From Candidatus Hodarchaeota archaeon (GTDB taxonomy: Archaea; Asgardarchaeota; Heimdallarchaeia; Hodarchaeales; Hodarchaeaceae), in contig JAEOTY010000019.1 of assembly GCA_016839625.1 (NCBI GenBank), positions 1-33,839 on the forward strand: a stretch of DNA of 33,839 nt, read 5' to 3'. The notes below the pieces were generated by a model. The model ran no database searches, was not told where the DNA came from, and worked only from the letters and a program-made list of their open reading frames with translations. Below are positions 1 through 8,500 of this stretch, one piece after another (positions within the stretch are counted from its first letter, which is position 1; each line of letters begins with the position of its first letter). A program made the position numbers and the translations under genes.

Positions 1-583
1 CAAACTCCTTGGCGTCTTCCTTCAAATGCAGAATGACATCTGTTCCTCGGGTTGGTTTATCAATGTAAGAAACAGAGAATTGACCTGCTCCCTCAGAACG
101 CCATTCAACTCCTTTTGATTCACTGATATATGAACGAGATTTGACAACAACCTCGGAAGAAACAATAAAAGAACTGTAAAAACCCACTCCGAACTGGCCA
201 ATCAAATTTGCGACATCTGACGAATCCTTTAGTTGATTCAAAAATTCCAGGGTTCCACTTTGAGCTATTGTCCCAAGATTTGTGATAATCTCATCATGAG
301 TCATACCTAGTCCGTTATCGGAAACAGTAATTTTCTTTTCTTCCTCATCAAATGAGACATTGATCTCAAGTTCTGCATCAGGATCTAAAACCCCTGTTGA
401 TTTTTCTAATAAGGTAATTCGTACCCGATTTAATGCATCAGCGGAATTTGAAATCAGTTCACGTAAGAAAATTTCCCGATTCTTATATAGCCGATTGATT
501 AAAATATCCAGTACTTTCTGTATTTCAGCCTGAAATTCGTAAGTTTTTGGAATAGAGCTGTTTTCAGTGCCCTTATTGGTCAT
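1..583 (-). CDS. htpG: Hsp90 family chaperone HtpG, N-terminal part (runs off left edge)
   Basis: ATP-dependent Hsp90-type chaperone, cytosolic. I translated the first 194 codons on the minus strand; the rest lies outside the window. The Bergerat (GHKL) ATP-binding fold is clear: an ELISNSADAL helix carrying the Mg/ATP-contacting Glu and Asn, then a VSDNGLGMT loop (the DxGxG motif), then IGQFGVGFYSSF, the lid glycine motif typical of Hsp90. ATG 583 is preceded by GAGGAG about ten bases upstream; an in-frame ATG at 592 sits too close to that site. Hsp90 is missing from most archaea, so its presence is a lineage clue (Asgard, or bacterial transfer). An inverted repeat lies at the presumed transcription start. 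Family assignment is certain; the C-terminal domains are not seen. Confidence 0.96.
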   Translation of the reverse strand, partial: MTNKGTENSSIPKTYEFQAEIQKVLDILINRLYKNREIFLRELISNSADALNRVRITLLEKSTGVLDPDAELEINVSFDEEEKKITVSDNGLGMTHDEIITNLGTIAQSGTLEFLNQLKDSSDVANLIGQFGVGFYSSFIVSSEVVVKSRSYISESKGVEWRSEGAGQFSVSYIDKPTRGTDVILHLKEDAKEF

Positions 584-611
584 GAGTTGCATTCTCCTCA
601 AATAAAAATCT

Positions 612-629
612 TAGATTCAATAGAATCTA
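612..629. promoter_or_regulatory. Inverted repeat at presumed htpG transcription start
   Basis: Perfect 7-bp arms, TAGATTC and GAATCTA, are separated by AATA. An A/T-rich TATA-like element lies on the minus strand at about 648-657, which would put the start of transcription near 625, inside the repeat. This is a plausible repressor site for a heat-shock gene. The regulator is unknown and the operator role is inference. Confidence 0.4.
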
Positions 630-673
630 TTAATAGACTACGTTTGGTATTTTATTCTAATTTTTTCTGTTAC

Positions 674-700
674 CAATTAATCAATAGACTCCAAACAAAA
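674..700. repeat. 27-bp direct repeat, copy 1 (flanks MBL gene)
   Basis: It matches positions 2049-2075 in the same orientation at 25 of 27 bases, with a shared core TCAATAGACTCC. The two copies lie on either side of the metallo-beta-lactamase-fold gene at 754-1941. No similarity continues outside the 27 bp. Confidence 0.7.
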
Positions 701-753
701 AACACAACAATGAACACACAACGATGAATTATATCATTTAATTTTGTTCATCT

Positions 754-1941
754 TTATTGACCAGATGAAATCCGAATGGGGTCACCAATCTTTATCTCCC
801 TAAAAGTGGTAGGAAAATTTTTTCGTAGTATCTTCATACTTGTTTCAGAACTGTCATGGGGAGAGAGAGCAATTAATTGTAGATTATATTGTTGTAATAA
901 TGTTATGTTCTCCTGCAACTCCATTTTATTAATCGGATTCCAGGGCTCTTTACCAGTCCCAAAAACTTGGTGAGGGTGAAATCCAAAAAGATCGATAGGC
1001 CCACCTTCAACAGGTAAGTGAAGACCACCCACTAATCCATAAAGTGGTTCACTGAATAGAACCTCTGTCCGATGAAGGAGCTTGGGTATTGTTTGATGAC
1101 CACAACCAATGATCAACACTATGCCCTTATTCTCGACATTGACCGCTAAAGCTTGTTCTGGGGTCCGACCACCGAGAAAAAGTTGATTAGATATCACTCC
1201 AATAGTTGTAATCCCTTTTCCAATCGAGGTAGGATCATAACTATAGTGTGGTTCAAGCCCTGGATAAGTCATAGGTACTGGTGTATAAACTTTGATTTGA
1301 CCCAAGTCAAGTTGGGTTTTAGTTAATGAGAAAGTCTTATTTTTCGTCCATTCACCTCCACCTACATGATCTCCATGATTATGGGAAATAACTATCGCGT
1401 CAATATCCTTGAGTGACACTCCCAATTGTTCCATGTTATTGAGAAGCGAAGAAGGGTGTTTTCCCTCCCTGTTCAGACCTACATCAAATAAAAGAATCAT
1501 CTCATCGGTTTTAACAAGATATGATACTCCAGGTTCCACCTCCATATCTTCTTGGTCAGTTTTCCAATCAATCAATGGCACTATTTCTAGTGAACTTGTG
1601 CATCCAATATCCAACTTTTCGAAAGAGTTTGTCTCCCATTCTTCCTCTGCTCTTCGTTTCCCCTCCCTGTATTCTTCAAGCTTTTTAGTGATTTTTGTGT
1701 TTTCCCAAATAGGTGAAAGCGAGATCTTGAATCCAGCTGATTTATATTCTTCCAGGAAATAAAATAAATTATTTAGACCCTTTGGTTCAAAAATAACCAA
1801 TCCTGAGAAATTATATTCTGTTATACCAAGGACTTGAGGCGGGAGGATGATTTTTATGCCTTCAGGCACGCTGTTTTTCCAAATTTCTAGGTATTCATCC
1901 ATATTGGCTTTTGGAATCTCAATAAACGCGATATATTTCAA
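754..1941 (-). CDS. Metallo-beta-lactamase-fold hydrolase with extra N-terminal domain
   Basis: Predicted cytosolic metal-dependent hydrolase. Residues 1 to about 90 form a separate small alpha/beta domain I cannot name with confidence; a charged linker follows (about 85-105), then the MBL domain. The metal motif HNHGDH (HxHxDH, residues 187-192) is intact, followed by an IIGCGHQ segment near residue 280 and a GGLHLPV segment near residue 308. These resemble the COG1237 group (beta-lactamase superfamily II, related to the enzyme named for methanopterin-precursor synthesis). The substrate cannot be told from sequence. The start is TTG at 1941, with AGAGGT about seven bases upstream; a TATA-like TTTTTAAAA lies near 1993-2001. 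It is monocistronic, between htpG and a divergent reductase, and bracketed by 27-bp repeats. Confidence 0.85.
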   Translation of the reverse strand: MKYIAFIEIPKANMDEYLEIWKNSVPEGIKIILPPQVLGITEYNFSGLVIFEPKGLNNLFYFLEEYKSAGFKISLSPIWENTKITKKLEEYREGKRRAEEEWETNSFEKLDIGCTSSLEIVPLIDWKTDQEDMEVEPGVSYLVKTDEMILLFDVGLNREGKHPSSLLNNMEQLGVSLKDIDAIVISHNHGDHVGGGEWTKNKTFSLTKTQLDLGQIKVYTPVPMTYPGLEPHYSYDPTSIGKGITTIGVISNQLFLGGRTPEQALAVNVENKGIVLIIGCGHQTIPKLLHRTEVLFSEPLYGLVGGLHLPVEGGPIDLFGFHPHQVFGTGKEPWNPINKMELQENITLLQQYNLQLIALSPHDSSETSMKILRKNFPTTFREIKIGDPIRISSGQ

Positions 1942-2048
1942 AAAATAACCTCTTGTGAATCGTTAATCAGATTTGATTGAACATTAATCTTCTTTTTAAA
2001 AGTTAAGTTTTGGCCTCCCCTTAATTGAGATGGTTAGATTTTGAGGCA

Positions 2049-2075
2049 CAATTAGTCAATAGACTCCTAACAAAA
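2049..2075. repeat. 27-bp direct repeat, copy 2
   Basis: This is the second copy of the repeat at 674-700, with two differences in 27 bases. It lies in the 313-bp divergent gap between the MBL gene and the aldo/keto reductase, about 75 bp upstream of the reductase's TATA-like box. It could be a shared binding site for one regulator of the htpG/MBL/reductase group, or a scar of cassette insertion. Confidence 0.7.
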
Positions 2076-2151
2076 TAGGTAAGGATAGTAAATTGAGTAA
2101 ATCATTTTTTACCAAGTTCAAAAGAAACAGAATACGCTATCCTAAGAAAAG

Positions 2152-2160
2152 AATATATAA
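2152..2160 (+). promoter_or_regulatory. TATA-like box of the aldo/keto reductase gene
   Basis: AATATATAA stands about 95 bp before the reductase ATG. With usual archaeal spacing, transcription would start near 2180-2185, inside the palindrome at 2177-2200. The rest of 1942-2254 holds no ORF I would defend. Confidence 0.5.
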
Positions 2161-2176
2161 TTATCAGATTAAATTA

Positions 2177-2200
2177 ATCTTATTGATCGATCAGTAAGAT
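2177..2200. promoter_or_regulatory. 24-bp palindrome, probable operator
   Basis: The left arm ATCTTATTGATC and right arm GATCAGTAAGAT match as an inverted repeat at 11 of 12 positions with no spacer. It overlaps the predicted transcription start of the reductase gene, a place where a bound dimeric repressor would block initiation. Symmetry and length suit a TetR- or MarR-like dimer, but no such regulator gene is in the window. Confidence 0.5.
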
Positions 2201-2254
2201 CTCCAACTTAATACTACTCAAATTTAACTTGTAATAGGAGATGGATTTGTAACC

Positions 2255-3232
2255 ATGGAATATCGAAATGTAGGAAAAACTGGACTTAAAATCAGTGAAA
2301 TTTCTCTTGGTGCCTGGCTTACGTATGGTGGATCAGTAGAAAATGATCGAAGTAAATTATGTATCACCAAGGCGGTCGAATTAGGGATAAATTTTATTGA
2401 TATTGCTGATGTTTATGCTCGTGGGAAAGCAGAAATTGTAGTTGGAGAGATATTAAAAGAGGAAAATTATAACAGACAAGATTTAGTAATCAGTAGCAAA
2501 GTTTTTTGGCCGATGAGTAATAATATTAATGACAAAGGCTTAAGTAGAAAACATATCAGAGAATCAATAGAAAATTCCTTGGACAGGCTCCAAACTGACT
2601 ATTTAGACATTTATTTTGCTCATCGCTTTGACCCTTACACCCCTCTTGAAGAAACGATTAGAGCGATGTCTGAACTGGTAGAACAAGGATATGTACATTA
2701 TTGGGGGACTTCTGTCTGGTCAGCAGTCCAATTAGAAAGAGCTATTGGGATCGCAAAAAACCTTGGATTACACCCCCCTCTTGTCGAACAACCACGGTAC
2801 AACATGTTAGATAGGTTTATCGAATTAGATGTTATTGAAACATGCAAAAGAAACGGAATGGGAATAGTATGTTGGTCTCCTTTAGCTCAAGGAATATTAA
2901 CGGGAAAATATAACGAAAATATTCCAGAAGGAAGTCGTGGCGCAACAACAAAGTGGTTGAAACGAGAACTCACACCAAAAAATATCGAAAAAGTTAAACA
3001 ACTCCAAATTATTGCTGATTCTCTGGAAATAACAGTGGGACAATTAAGCCTTGCATGGATCCTGCATCAGGAGGAAATCAGTTGTGCTATTACAGGCGCA
3101 ACCAAACAAGCTCATGTCGAATCGAATGTTAACGCATCAGGTATTAAACTTGAATCTGATATTCTTCAACAAATTGAGACGATCCTGGATAATAAACCAA
3201 AGAGACACCACCTTTATAATCCTCCCTGGTGA
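2255..3232 (+). CDS. Aldo/keto reductase (Kv-beta-like subgroup)
   Basis: Cytosolic NADPH-dependent reductase of the AKR superfamily, 325 aa, the usual length for one TIM-barrel domain. The catalytic tetrad is complete: D49 and Y54 in the FIDIADVY segment, K82 in SSKVF, and H123 in FAHRFD. The opening YRNVGKTGLKISEISLG and the late SPLAQGILTGKY and GATKQAHVESN segments are typical of the voltage-gated K-channel beta-subunit/YghZ-like branch. The true substrate (aldehyde, methylglyoxal, sugar or another carbonyl) is not deducible. It starts at ATG 2255 behind AGGAGA and is monocistronic. The palindrome at its promoter suggests inducible expression. Confidence 0.93.
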   Translation: MEYRNVGKTGLKISEISLGAWLTYGGSVENDRSKLCITKAVELGINFIDIADVYARGKAEIVVGEILKEENYNRQDLVISSKVFWPMSNNINDKGLSRKHIRESIENSLDRLQTDYLDIYFAHRFDPYTPLEETIRAMSELVEQGYVHYWGTSVWSAVQLERAIGIAKNLGLHPPLVEQPRYNMLDRFIELDVIETCKRNGMGIVCWSPLAQGILTGKYNENIPEGSRGATTKWLKRELTPKNIEKVKQLQIIADSLEITVGQLSLAWILHQEEISCAITGATKQAHVESNVNASGIKLESDILQQIETILDNKPKRHHLYNPPW

Positions 3233-3380
3233 TGAGAAGGCCGATTTTATAGGAAAGATAGTTTCTGCAATTTTTTAATGGAAGAGGAAATCTTTTGAGA
3301 AAAAAAGAGATTTTGTGAGGAATCAGAAAAATTGATTCTTGTGGTATTCTGGTGTTCAATGCTCTTATAGAGGAGGAATC

Positions 3381-3530
3381 CTAGAAGGCAGCGGATGCAA
3401 CTGTTTGTGAAATCCCCTTGATATTTTCCATTTCGAGATCAGGTGGCAGTAGTGAAAATAAAGGACCGTTGTAGTTCAAGTACTCAAGTGTAACCCTTAG
3501 CTGTTCATGTGATAGGTGTTCTTGTTGCAT
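3381..3530 (-). CDS. Micro-protein A (49 aa), paralogue of micro-protein B
   Basis: Small unrecognised protein. It opens MQQEHLSHEQLRVTLEYLNY, continues with NGPLF and PPDLEMENIKGIS, and ends at TAG 3381. It deserves annotation for two reasons. It has a full set of signals: TATA-like CTATAAATATT at 3565-3575, GAGG at 3537-3540, then ATG at 3530. It also aligns without gaps to the small ORF at 3617-3778: 14 of 31 residues match (L-V-YLN-GPLF-D-E-KG-S), with different codons. Conservation of protein rather than DNA indicates selection. No membrane segment or cysteines are present. The function is unknown. Confidence 0.7.
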   Translation of the reverse strand: MQQEHLSHEQLRVTLEYLNYNGPLFSLLPPDLEMENIKGISQTVASAAF

Positions 3531-3564
3531 TGATATCCTCACAAATACCTAACTGCTATCAACC

Positions 3565-3575
3565 AATATTTATAG
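3565..3575 (-). promoter_or_regulatory. TATA-like box of micro-protein A
   Basis: On the minus strand it reads CTATAAATATT. It lies 35-45 bases upstream of the ATG at 3530, leaving a leader of about 10-15 nt that holds the GAGG ribosome site. Confidence 0.5.
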
Positions 3576-3616
3576 AAGTGTGATACCCAAGGAATACCGG
3601 GAGTATTAGGTAGATC

Positions 3617-3778
3617 TCAATGGTTAACCCTCACTTCCATGACTGACACGCCTTTTCTATCATCCGATTCAATATCAGAACGAATACGAATAAATAACGG
3701 CCCGTGGAAATTCAAGTATTTGATGATTACATCAAGTCGATTGGGATTAGAAAGATCATGAGGCATTAAACTCATCAT
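3617..3778 (-). CDS. Micro-protein B (53 aa), paralogue of micro-protein A
   Basis: Second small unrecognised protein. It contains RLDVIIKYLNFHGPLF followed by RSDIESDDRKGVS and ends at TGA 3617. The core (residues 15-45) aligns without gaps to residues 11-41 of micro-protein A. The start is uncertain: ATG 3778, ATG 3775 and ATG 3766 are in frame. The best ribosome site, AGGAGGT at 3804-3810, is better placed for an ATG at 3790, but that ATG is followed at once by an in-frame TAA. So either translation uses the lower ATG, or the gene has been damaged at its 5' end. Same strand and order as copy A, so probably a tandem duplication. Confidence 0.6.
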   Translation of the reverse strand: MMSLMPHDLSNPNRLDVIIKYLNFHGPLFIRIRSDIESDDRKGVSVMEVRVNH

Positions 3779-3974
3779 TATAATTTACATTTAGATTCTT
3801 ATTACCTCCTAAAATCTGAAAAGGAAGTGGAACTATTATTGAGAAAGTATGTCAAAAATTCAGTTTGCTACTAATACTTAGTATTCTTTACTTAACATGT
3901 TGATAACACTGACAACCCGCTTACAGCAAAAAATTTTTTTAATAGGAGGAAGAATCCGCATATCTAAGCATTGA

Positions 3975-4625
3975 TTGAGACGATTTTCCGTGAAAAAACT
4001 TTCTCGCGGTGTCCTCATAGCATTTGAGGGCATAGATGGATCAGGAAAAACTACACAAATCCAAAGAGTTGCTCGTTTTCTACAAGAGCAAACCTATCCT
4101 GTAACAGTCACTCATGAACCTAATCATTCTTCGAAATGGGGACGACTAATACAAGAAAAAGTTAAGAAACATCGTGAGGAGGTCACCCCTGAAACAGAAC
4201 TAGAATGGTACGTCAAAGATCGGAAATGGGATCTTACTCAAAATATCCTTCCTGCGTTGAAAAAAAAACACGTGGTTTTGGTAGATCGGTATTATTTGTC
4301 GAATGCTGCTTATCAGGGGGCCCTCAATACTTTTAGTCCAGAAGAGGTCCTTCAAAAAAACGCCTTCGCACATATTCCTGATCTATGGCTCATATTGGAT
4401 GTAAGCGTCCCTCTTGGTCAAGCTCGTATTAAGGATCGTGACAAAAAACAAAACGAAGATCAACTTGAATACGCAGATTATCAGGAAAAAGTAAGAACTA
4501 ATTACAGAAAGCTAGCAAAGTTGGATATTGGAGGAGTAGTTCAGTGGATTGACGCAAGTGGAGAAGAAGAAGAGCTTTCAGATACTATTGGGTCTCTGAT
4601 TTTAGAATTTCTATCTCAATTCTGA
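3975..4625 (+). CDS. tmk: Thymidylate kinase (dTMP kinase)
   Basis: Phosphorylates dTMP to dTDP with ATP, supplying dTTP. The P-loop GIDGSGKT is at residues 19-26, the DRY substrate motif at 104-106, followed by the YLSNAAYQGAL segment, and an Arg/Lys-rich lid region follows (ARIKDRDKKQ). The length fits the family. The frame opens at TTG 3975 right after a TGA; GTG 3990 is an equally possible start and would remove five residues without touching the P-loop. AGGAGG near 3944-3949 is far from both. It stands alone, convergent with the next minus-strand gene. Confidence 0.92.
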   Translation: MRRFSVKKLSRGVLIAFEGIDGSGKTTQIQRVARFLQEQTYPVTVTHEPNHSSKWGRLIQEKVKKHREEVTPETELEWYVKDRKWDLTQNILPALKKKHVVLVDRYYLSNAAYQGALNTFSPEEVLQKNAFAHIPDLWLILDVSVPLGQARIKDRDKKQNEDQLEYADYQEKVRTNYRKLAKLDIGGVVQWIDASGEEEELSDTIGSLILEFLSQF

Positions 4626-4647
4626 ATGCTATAACCTGGTTGCACAA

Positions 4648-5118
4648 TTATTTTCGAACTAATTCCTTAGCAGTGGATAAGTAATGTTGTAAATGGGAGA
4701 CAGTGGACTCTCGGAAGGTCTCTATCTCCTTCCTGCCTTCTGTGGTATCATAGAAAACACTGGCTTGTTGCTGAATTTTGATATCACGAATGACAGAATT
4801 TAAATCCTTCACTAATTGTTCATCTTTCTCAAACCCCAGATTTCGAATCCTAATCAACAAATTCATACCTTCAGTAAACTGAAGATCATGAACCAAAATT
4901 AGAGCTCGTATGAATAAACTTTGAGTGATTACCCGATTAGCATTAGTATGACCGCTATGTTCTATTCTCTTGAGAAATTGCATAGCTGTGTGAATTTGTC
5001 CCTCCTCGAGATATGATTTAGCCAACATATAGTTCCGGAAGTCACTTAATTCCATGACGTGCTGAAGAGCATTTTCTATACGATGAAGTGCAAGACTAAT
5101 CTCAGAATCAAGTACCAT
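4648..5118 (-). CDS. All-helical protein, TPR-like, unknown function
   Basis: A 156-aa soluble protein predicted to be almost wholly alpha-helical. The stretch around residues 28-95 (RNYMLAKSYLEEGQIHTAMQFL, then FIRALILVHDLQFTEGMNLL) has the spacing of small and large hydrophobic residues seen in tetratricopeptide-type helix pairs, suggesting two repeats and a protein-binding role. No signal peptide, membrane segment or catalytic motif is seen. It lies about 110 bp downstream of the parvulin gene on the same strand, so co-transcription is possible. Not recognised as a named family. Confidence 0.65.
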   Translation of the reverse strand: MVLDSEISLALHRIENALQHVMELSDFRNYMLAKSYLEEGQIHTAMQFLKRIEHSGHTNANRVITQSLFIRALILVHDLQFTEGMNLLIRIRNLGFEKDEQLVKDLNSVIRDIKIQQQASVFYDTTEGRKEIETFRESTVSHLQHYLSTAKELVRK

Positions 5119-5226
5119 TACTTCTCATTAAAAGTACTTAATAGCTAATGATAAAAAGATTTGTATAGAAACACCGAGTTTAATTTCAAATCCTCGAAGT
5201 TTTTACCAAAAAAATCTATCTCTTGA

Positions 5227-5505
5227 CTACCTCACCCGCTTTATAATATGATACCCAAACTGTGTTTTAACAGGTACCTGAGTCACTTGACCCTTCTGTA
5301 AAGCAAAAGCTGCCTTCTCAAACTCTTTCACCATTTTTCCCCGACCAAATTCTCCCAAACTACCTCCTTTTTTGCGACTAGGACAGTTGGAATGCTTCTT
5401 AGCTAAGTCTTCAAACTTTGATCCAGTATTTAACTGTTCAATAATCTCTTCAGCCATTGATTGCTTATCCACTAAGATATGTTTTGCAGTAATCTTATTA
5501 GGCAT
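5227..5505 (-). CDS. Stand-alone parvulin-type peptidyl-prolyl cis-trans isomerase
   Basis: Single-domain PpiC/rotamase enzyme that speeds cis-trans isomerisation of peptidyl-prolyl bonds, here cytosolic (no signal peptide). The 92 aa correspond to one parvulin domain: KHILV with H9, C41 in the HSNCPS segment, GGSLGEFGRGKM, F62, and the closing FGYHIIKR with H86 together make up the expected active-site shell. A C41 in place of Asp is common in this family. ATG 5505 is preceded by AGGTGA. It belongs to the folding machinery, like the nearby htpG, but is not linked to it in an operon. Confidence 0.94.
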   Translation of the reverse strand: MPNKITAKHILVDKQSMAEEIIEQLNTGSKFEDLAKKHSNCPSRKKGGSLGEFGRGKMVKEFEKAAFALQKGQVTQVPVKTQFGYHIIKRVR

Positions 5506-5593
5506 ATTTTTTCACCTGATAGAGGTTCAATTTAAACCATAATTTTCAAGATTTCGATGTATAAACTCATTTCATTTATTTTATTGTTCCAAT

Positions 5594-8500
5594 CTATCCC
5601 TCTAATTTTGTCCAATCATTATAACCTTCAGGTTGTTTTGCTATCCATGTACGATTTACAAAAAGGTGCATTTTATACCAAGGCGTCAATCCAACAACAT
5701 CGTCAACACATACGAGATGTTCGTTGGTTGTTAGCCACTGATATGCCGCTGAATAGTTGATCGCTAAAGGAGGGACATGCCAATGTTCACTATTATTAAT
5801 GACCATCCAAAATTTGATATTAGGATGAGTTTGATAATAGGTTTCCATTCCAAAAGTGGAATTGATAGAAAAGGGGGAATTACCGTCATCTACTACTTCA
5901 TATCCAATATAGTACCGCATGGCAAATTGCATTCCTGCTTCAGATACAACCCATGTGCTATAGTTATAAGCCCCGCCGTGGTTCTTAACATAAATCCCTA
6001 CCTCTTGACATCGGAGATCAAAGATTTGATTTACATGAGCAAGTACTGATACATTTATTAACATACCAGACAGAGTTAACGTTAAAATAATGAATGCTTG
6101 GGGCTTAATTTTCGGCTTCAGCCAATATAATCCAAAAATTAGTAATATAATCCCAACTAATGTGACCAATGGCGCTCCTAATTCAACGATATCCTGAATC
6201 CACCGAAAATCCAATGAAATAATGGTATCTACTAAATTGTGAAAAATGACGCTATACAGCTTATTGAAGCCAGTATCATGTATCCAAGAAGTGAGGAAGA
6301 ATTTGTAAGCAAAACCCGTTGCAATAATCCCTGGAAATGTCTTGAGAACTCGAAATGCTAAAAAAGTGAATGGAATTAAATAAATGGCAGCCACAAAAAG
6401 ATACATTGCAAAAATATCTAATTGAGTAGTAAAACCATTAAGATCAGTGCTTCCACTTACGAGATTTAATAGTGAAGTTCCAAATGATAACAATGGTAAG
6501 ATAACCAATGTAAGACCAATATCTAGATAGAAATAGGCTCCTCCTAATAGCCGTTCTACATTATCAGCCACGGTGATTCGAAACTTTTCATAGGAATACA
6601 CAAACTCGATACCTTTGGCAGCAATCGCATAAAACGGAATTGCTAATGGAATATAGTAATAATTTAGCTGAAATTGTGCTGGGAAAAACACAAACGGAAC
6701 TGTGACCAACCAAGCTAAAAGTGCAGAACCGAGAGCAGGGTTACGTTTCTCGGAGAAAAAGAAGGCAGCAATCCCTACAACAAAAAAAGGTAACATAACA
6801 AGTAAGGCATAATCATTAACCGCGCTTCCAATGCTGCTAGCTAAGTCATACTTTGTCGCATGAGTGTATCGCCAACTAATATAATATTCAAAGAAAAGGA
6901 AGGAATAAGTAACAGGGTTGGGCCTTTGTGGATCTGAGTATAATTCTCCTGGAACACGAATACTCCAAGGGAACGTACCATTTCCGATATTAGTATCTAG
7001 GAATTGAACCCAAGCAACAAAAGGAAAAAAACTGATTATTATTAAAATTATAGCGATACATAAGAATTGTAAATGAGCTTCGAAGATAGATATTTCATCT
7101 GCAGACCTTAATCGAGTTCCAAGCTTGAAATAGTCTGTAAAACGATTTTTAATTTTAGGATAAATGGACACGAGTGGGATTAATAATAGCGAGATAGCCA
7201 CACCAAAAACAGTAATAGAAAGAGCATCACGTTCAAAGATTAATCCTAGGAGAAGAATCCCTGCAAACCAAAAAACAAACCAAGCCCCTAAAAGGGCTAT
7301 TGGAATCAAATCCAAACCTTCAATCGTCACTCTTAGGAAACTTTTTTCATTTGAAAACAGATCCAAAAGAAAACCTGAGATGAAAAAAACCACACCAAAT
7401 GTGATAATAGCTCCGAATATCACTGCGATTAATTCTAACCCAATTAATGCTAGGTTCGCATTGGAGAGAACTTCCTCAGTAGATGAAAGTATTCCCAAAA
7501 AAAATCCACCAGAAAAAACATCATTTGCCCCAAAAGCTTGTGCAATCGCAATGAAAGAATCTGCTAGCCGACTGAAGAAGATTTTTACAACCAATCCTCC
7601 AGAAAAACCTGACATCAATCCTCCTACAATTCCAGAAATTAATCCAGGAATCTCTAGCCTTTCTTTCTTGATAACTATTATTCTTAAAAAAACTAAGTAG
7701 AATCCAATGGCAGCTATAATAGATAGAATCAGGCTGCTAACGAATAACCCACTAATTATGACGGCCCCCATGAAAGTGCAGACCACAGTGACGATAGGAA
7801 AAATAAATGGATAGGAAATCCTAGTTTTGAATTGGGGTATTTCGAAGAAAAAGTGCGGTTCTAAATCTTTGGATTTTCCCCAGGATCCCCAGATCCCACG
7901 TAAGTCGTCAAGATTAACATGACGTTCAATATAACGAAATACCAAGTATATAGCAATTGCAGGAAATGTAAGAATGCCCTGCCAAGCTTTCGTTAGAATA
8001 TTCAAGATATTTACTATGGCAACAATCAGTATTAGCACATAACCCTTTTTTGGATTATTCTCAACAAAGATCGCGTCAATCGCACGAATGGCTAATAACA
8101 TTACTAAAACTGACATAAAGACTACAAATGGGTCAATATAGGCCGTCCTGGAGTAGAAGGTTAAGAAATGACCAAGAGCAACCAGTAATCCTCCTATAAC
8201 TGCAGCACTTCTATTTTCTGACTGATGGCTGTAGAGGAAATAAATTACCAATGCTAAACCAGTTCCACCCAAAATAACAATCCCCTTGGCGGCAAAGGTA
8301 CTATTACCAAAGATAATCATCAGGATAGCTCCTCCCCAAAAAGCAACTGGCGGTTTATCGAAGAATTGTAAGGTATTATTGTTCCCAGTGTAATAGAGAG
8401 GTAGAAACGGATCTGATAATCCTTCCGCCATGCGACTCGCAATAGCCACGAACCATCCTTCGTCCCACATATCTACTGAGTGTAGGAACGCAACCTTGAC

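Noticed and set aside
1409-1762. 117-codon plus-strand frame opposite the MBL gene
   Set aside because: It runs antisense to the HxHxDH-bearing domain; Ser-rich translation without features.
3144-3359. 71-codon minus-strand frame at the end of the reductase gene
   Set aside because: Mostly antisense to conserved aldo/keto reductase C-terminus; no ribosome site and no similarity to the micro-proteins.
3233-3974. tRNA or other structured RNA gene in the largest gap
   Set aside because: No cloverleaf, T-loop motif or GC-rich helix is seen; the gap is better explained by the two small ORFs. A short GAATCA/TGATTC repeat at 3320-3338 is too weak to call.
7164-7700. 178-codon plus-strand frame inside the GT39 gene
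   Set aside because: Antisense shadow of hydrophobic membrane codons; Lys/Pro/Asn-rich translation with no motif.
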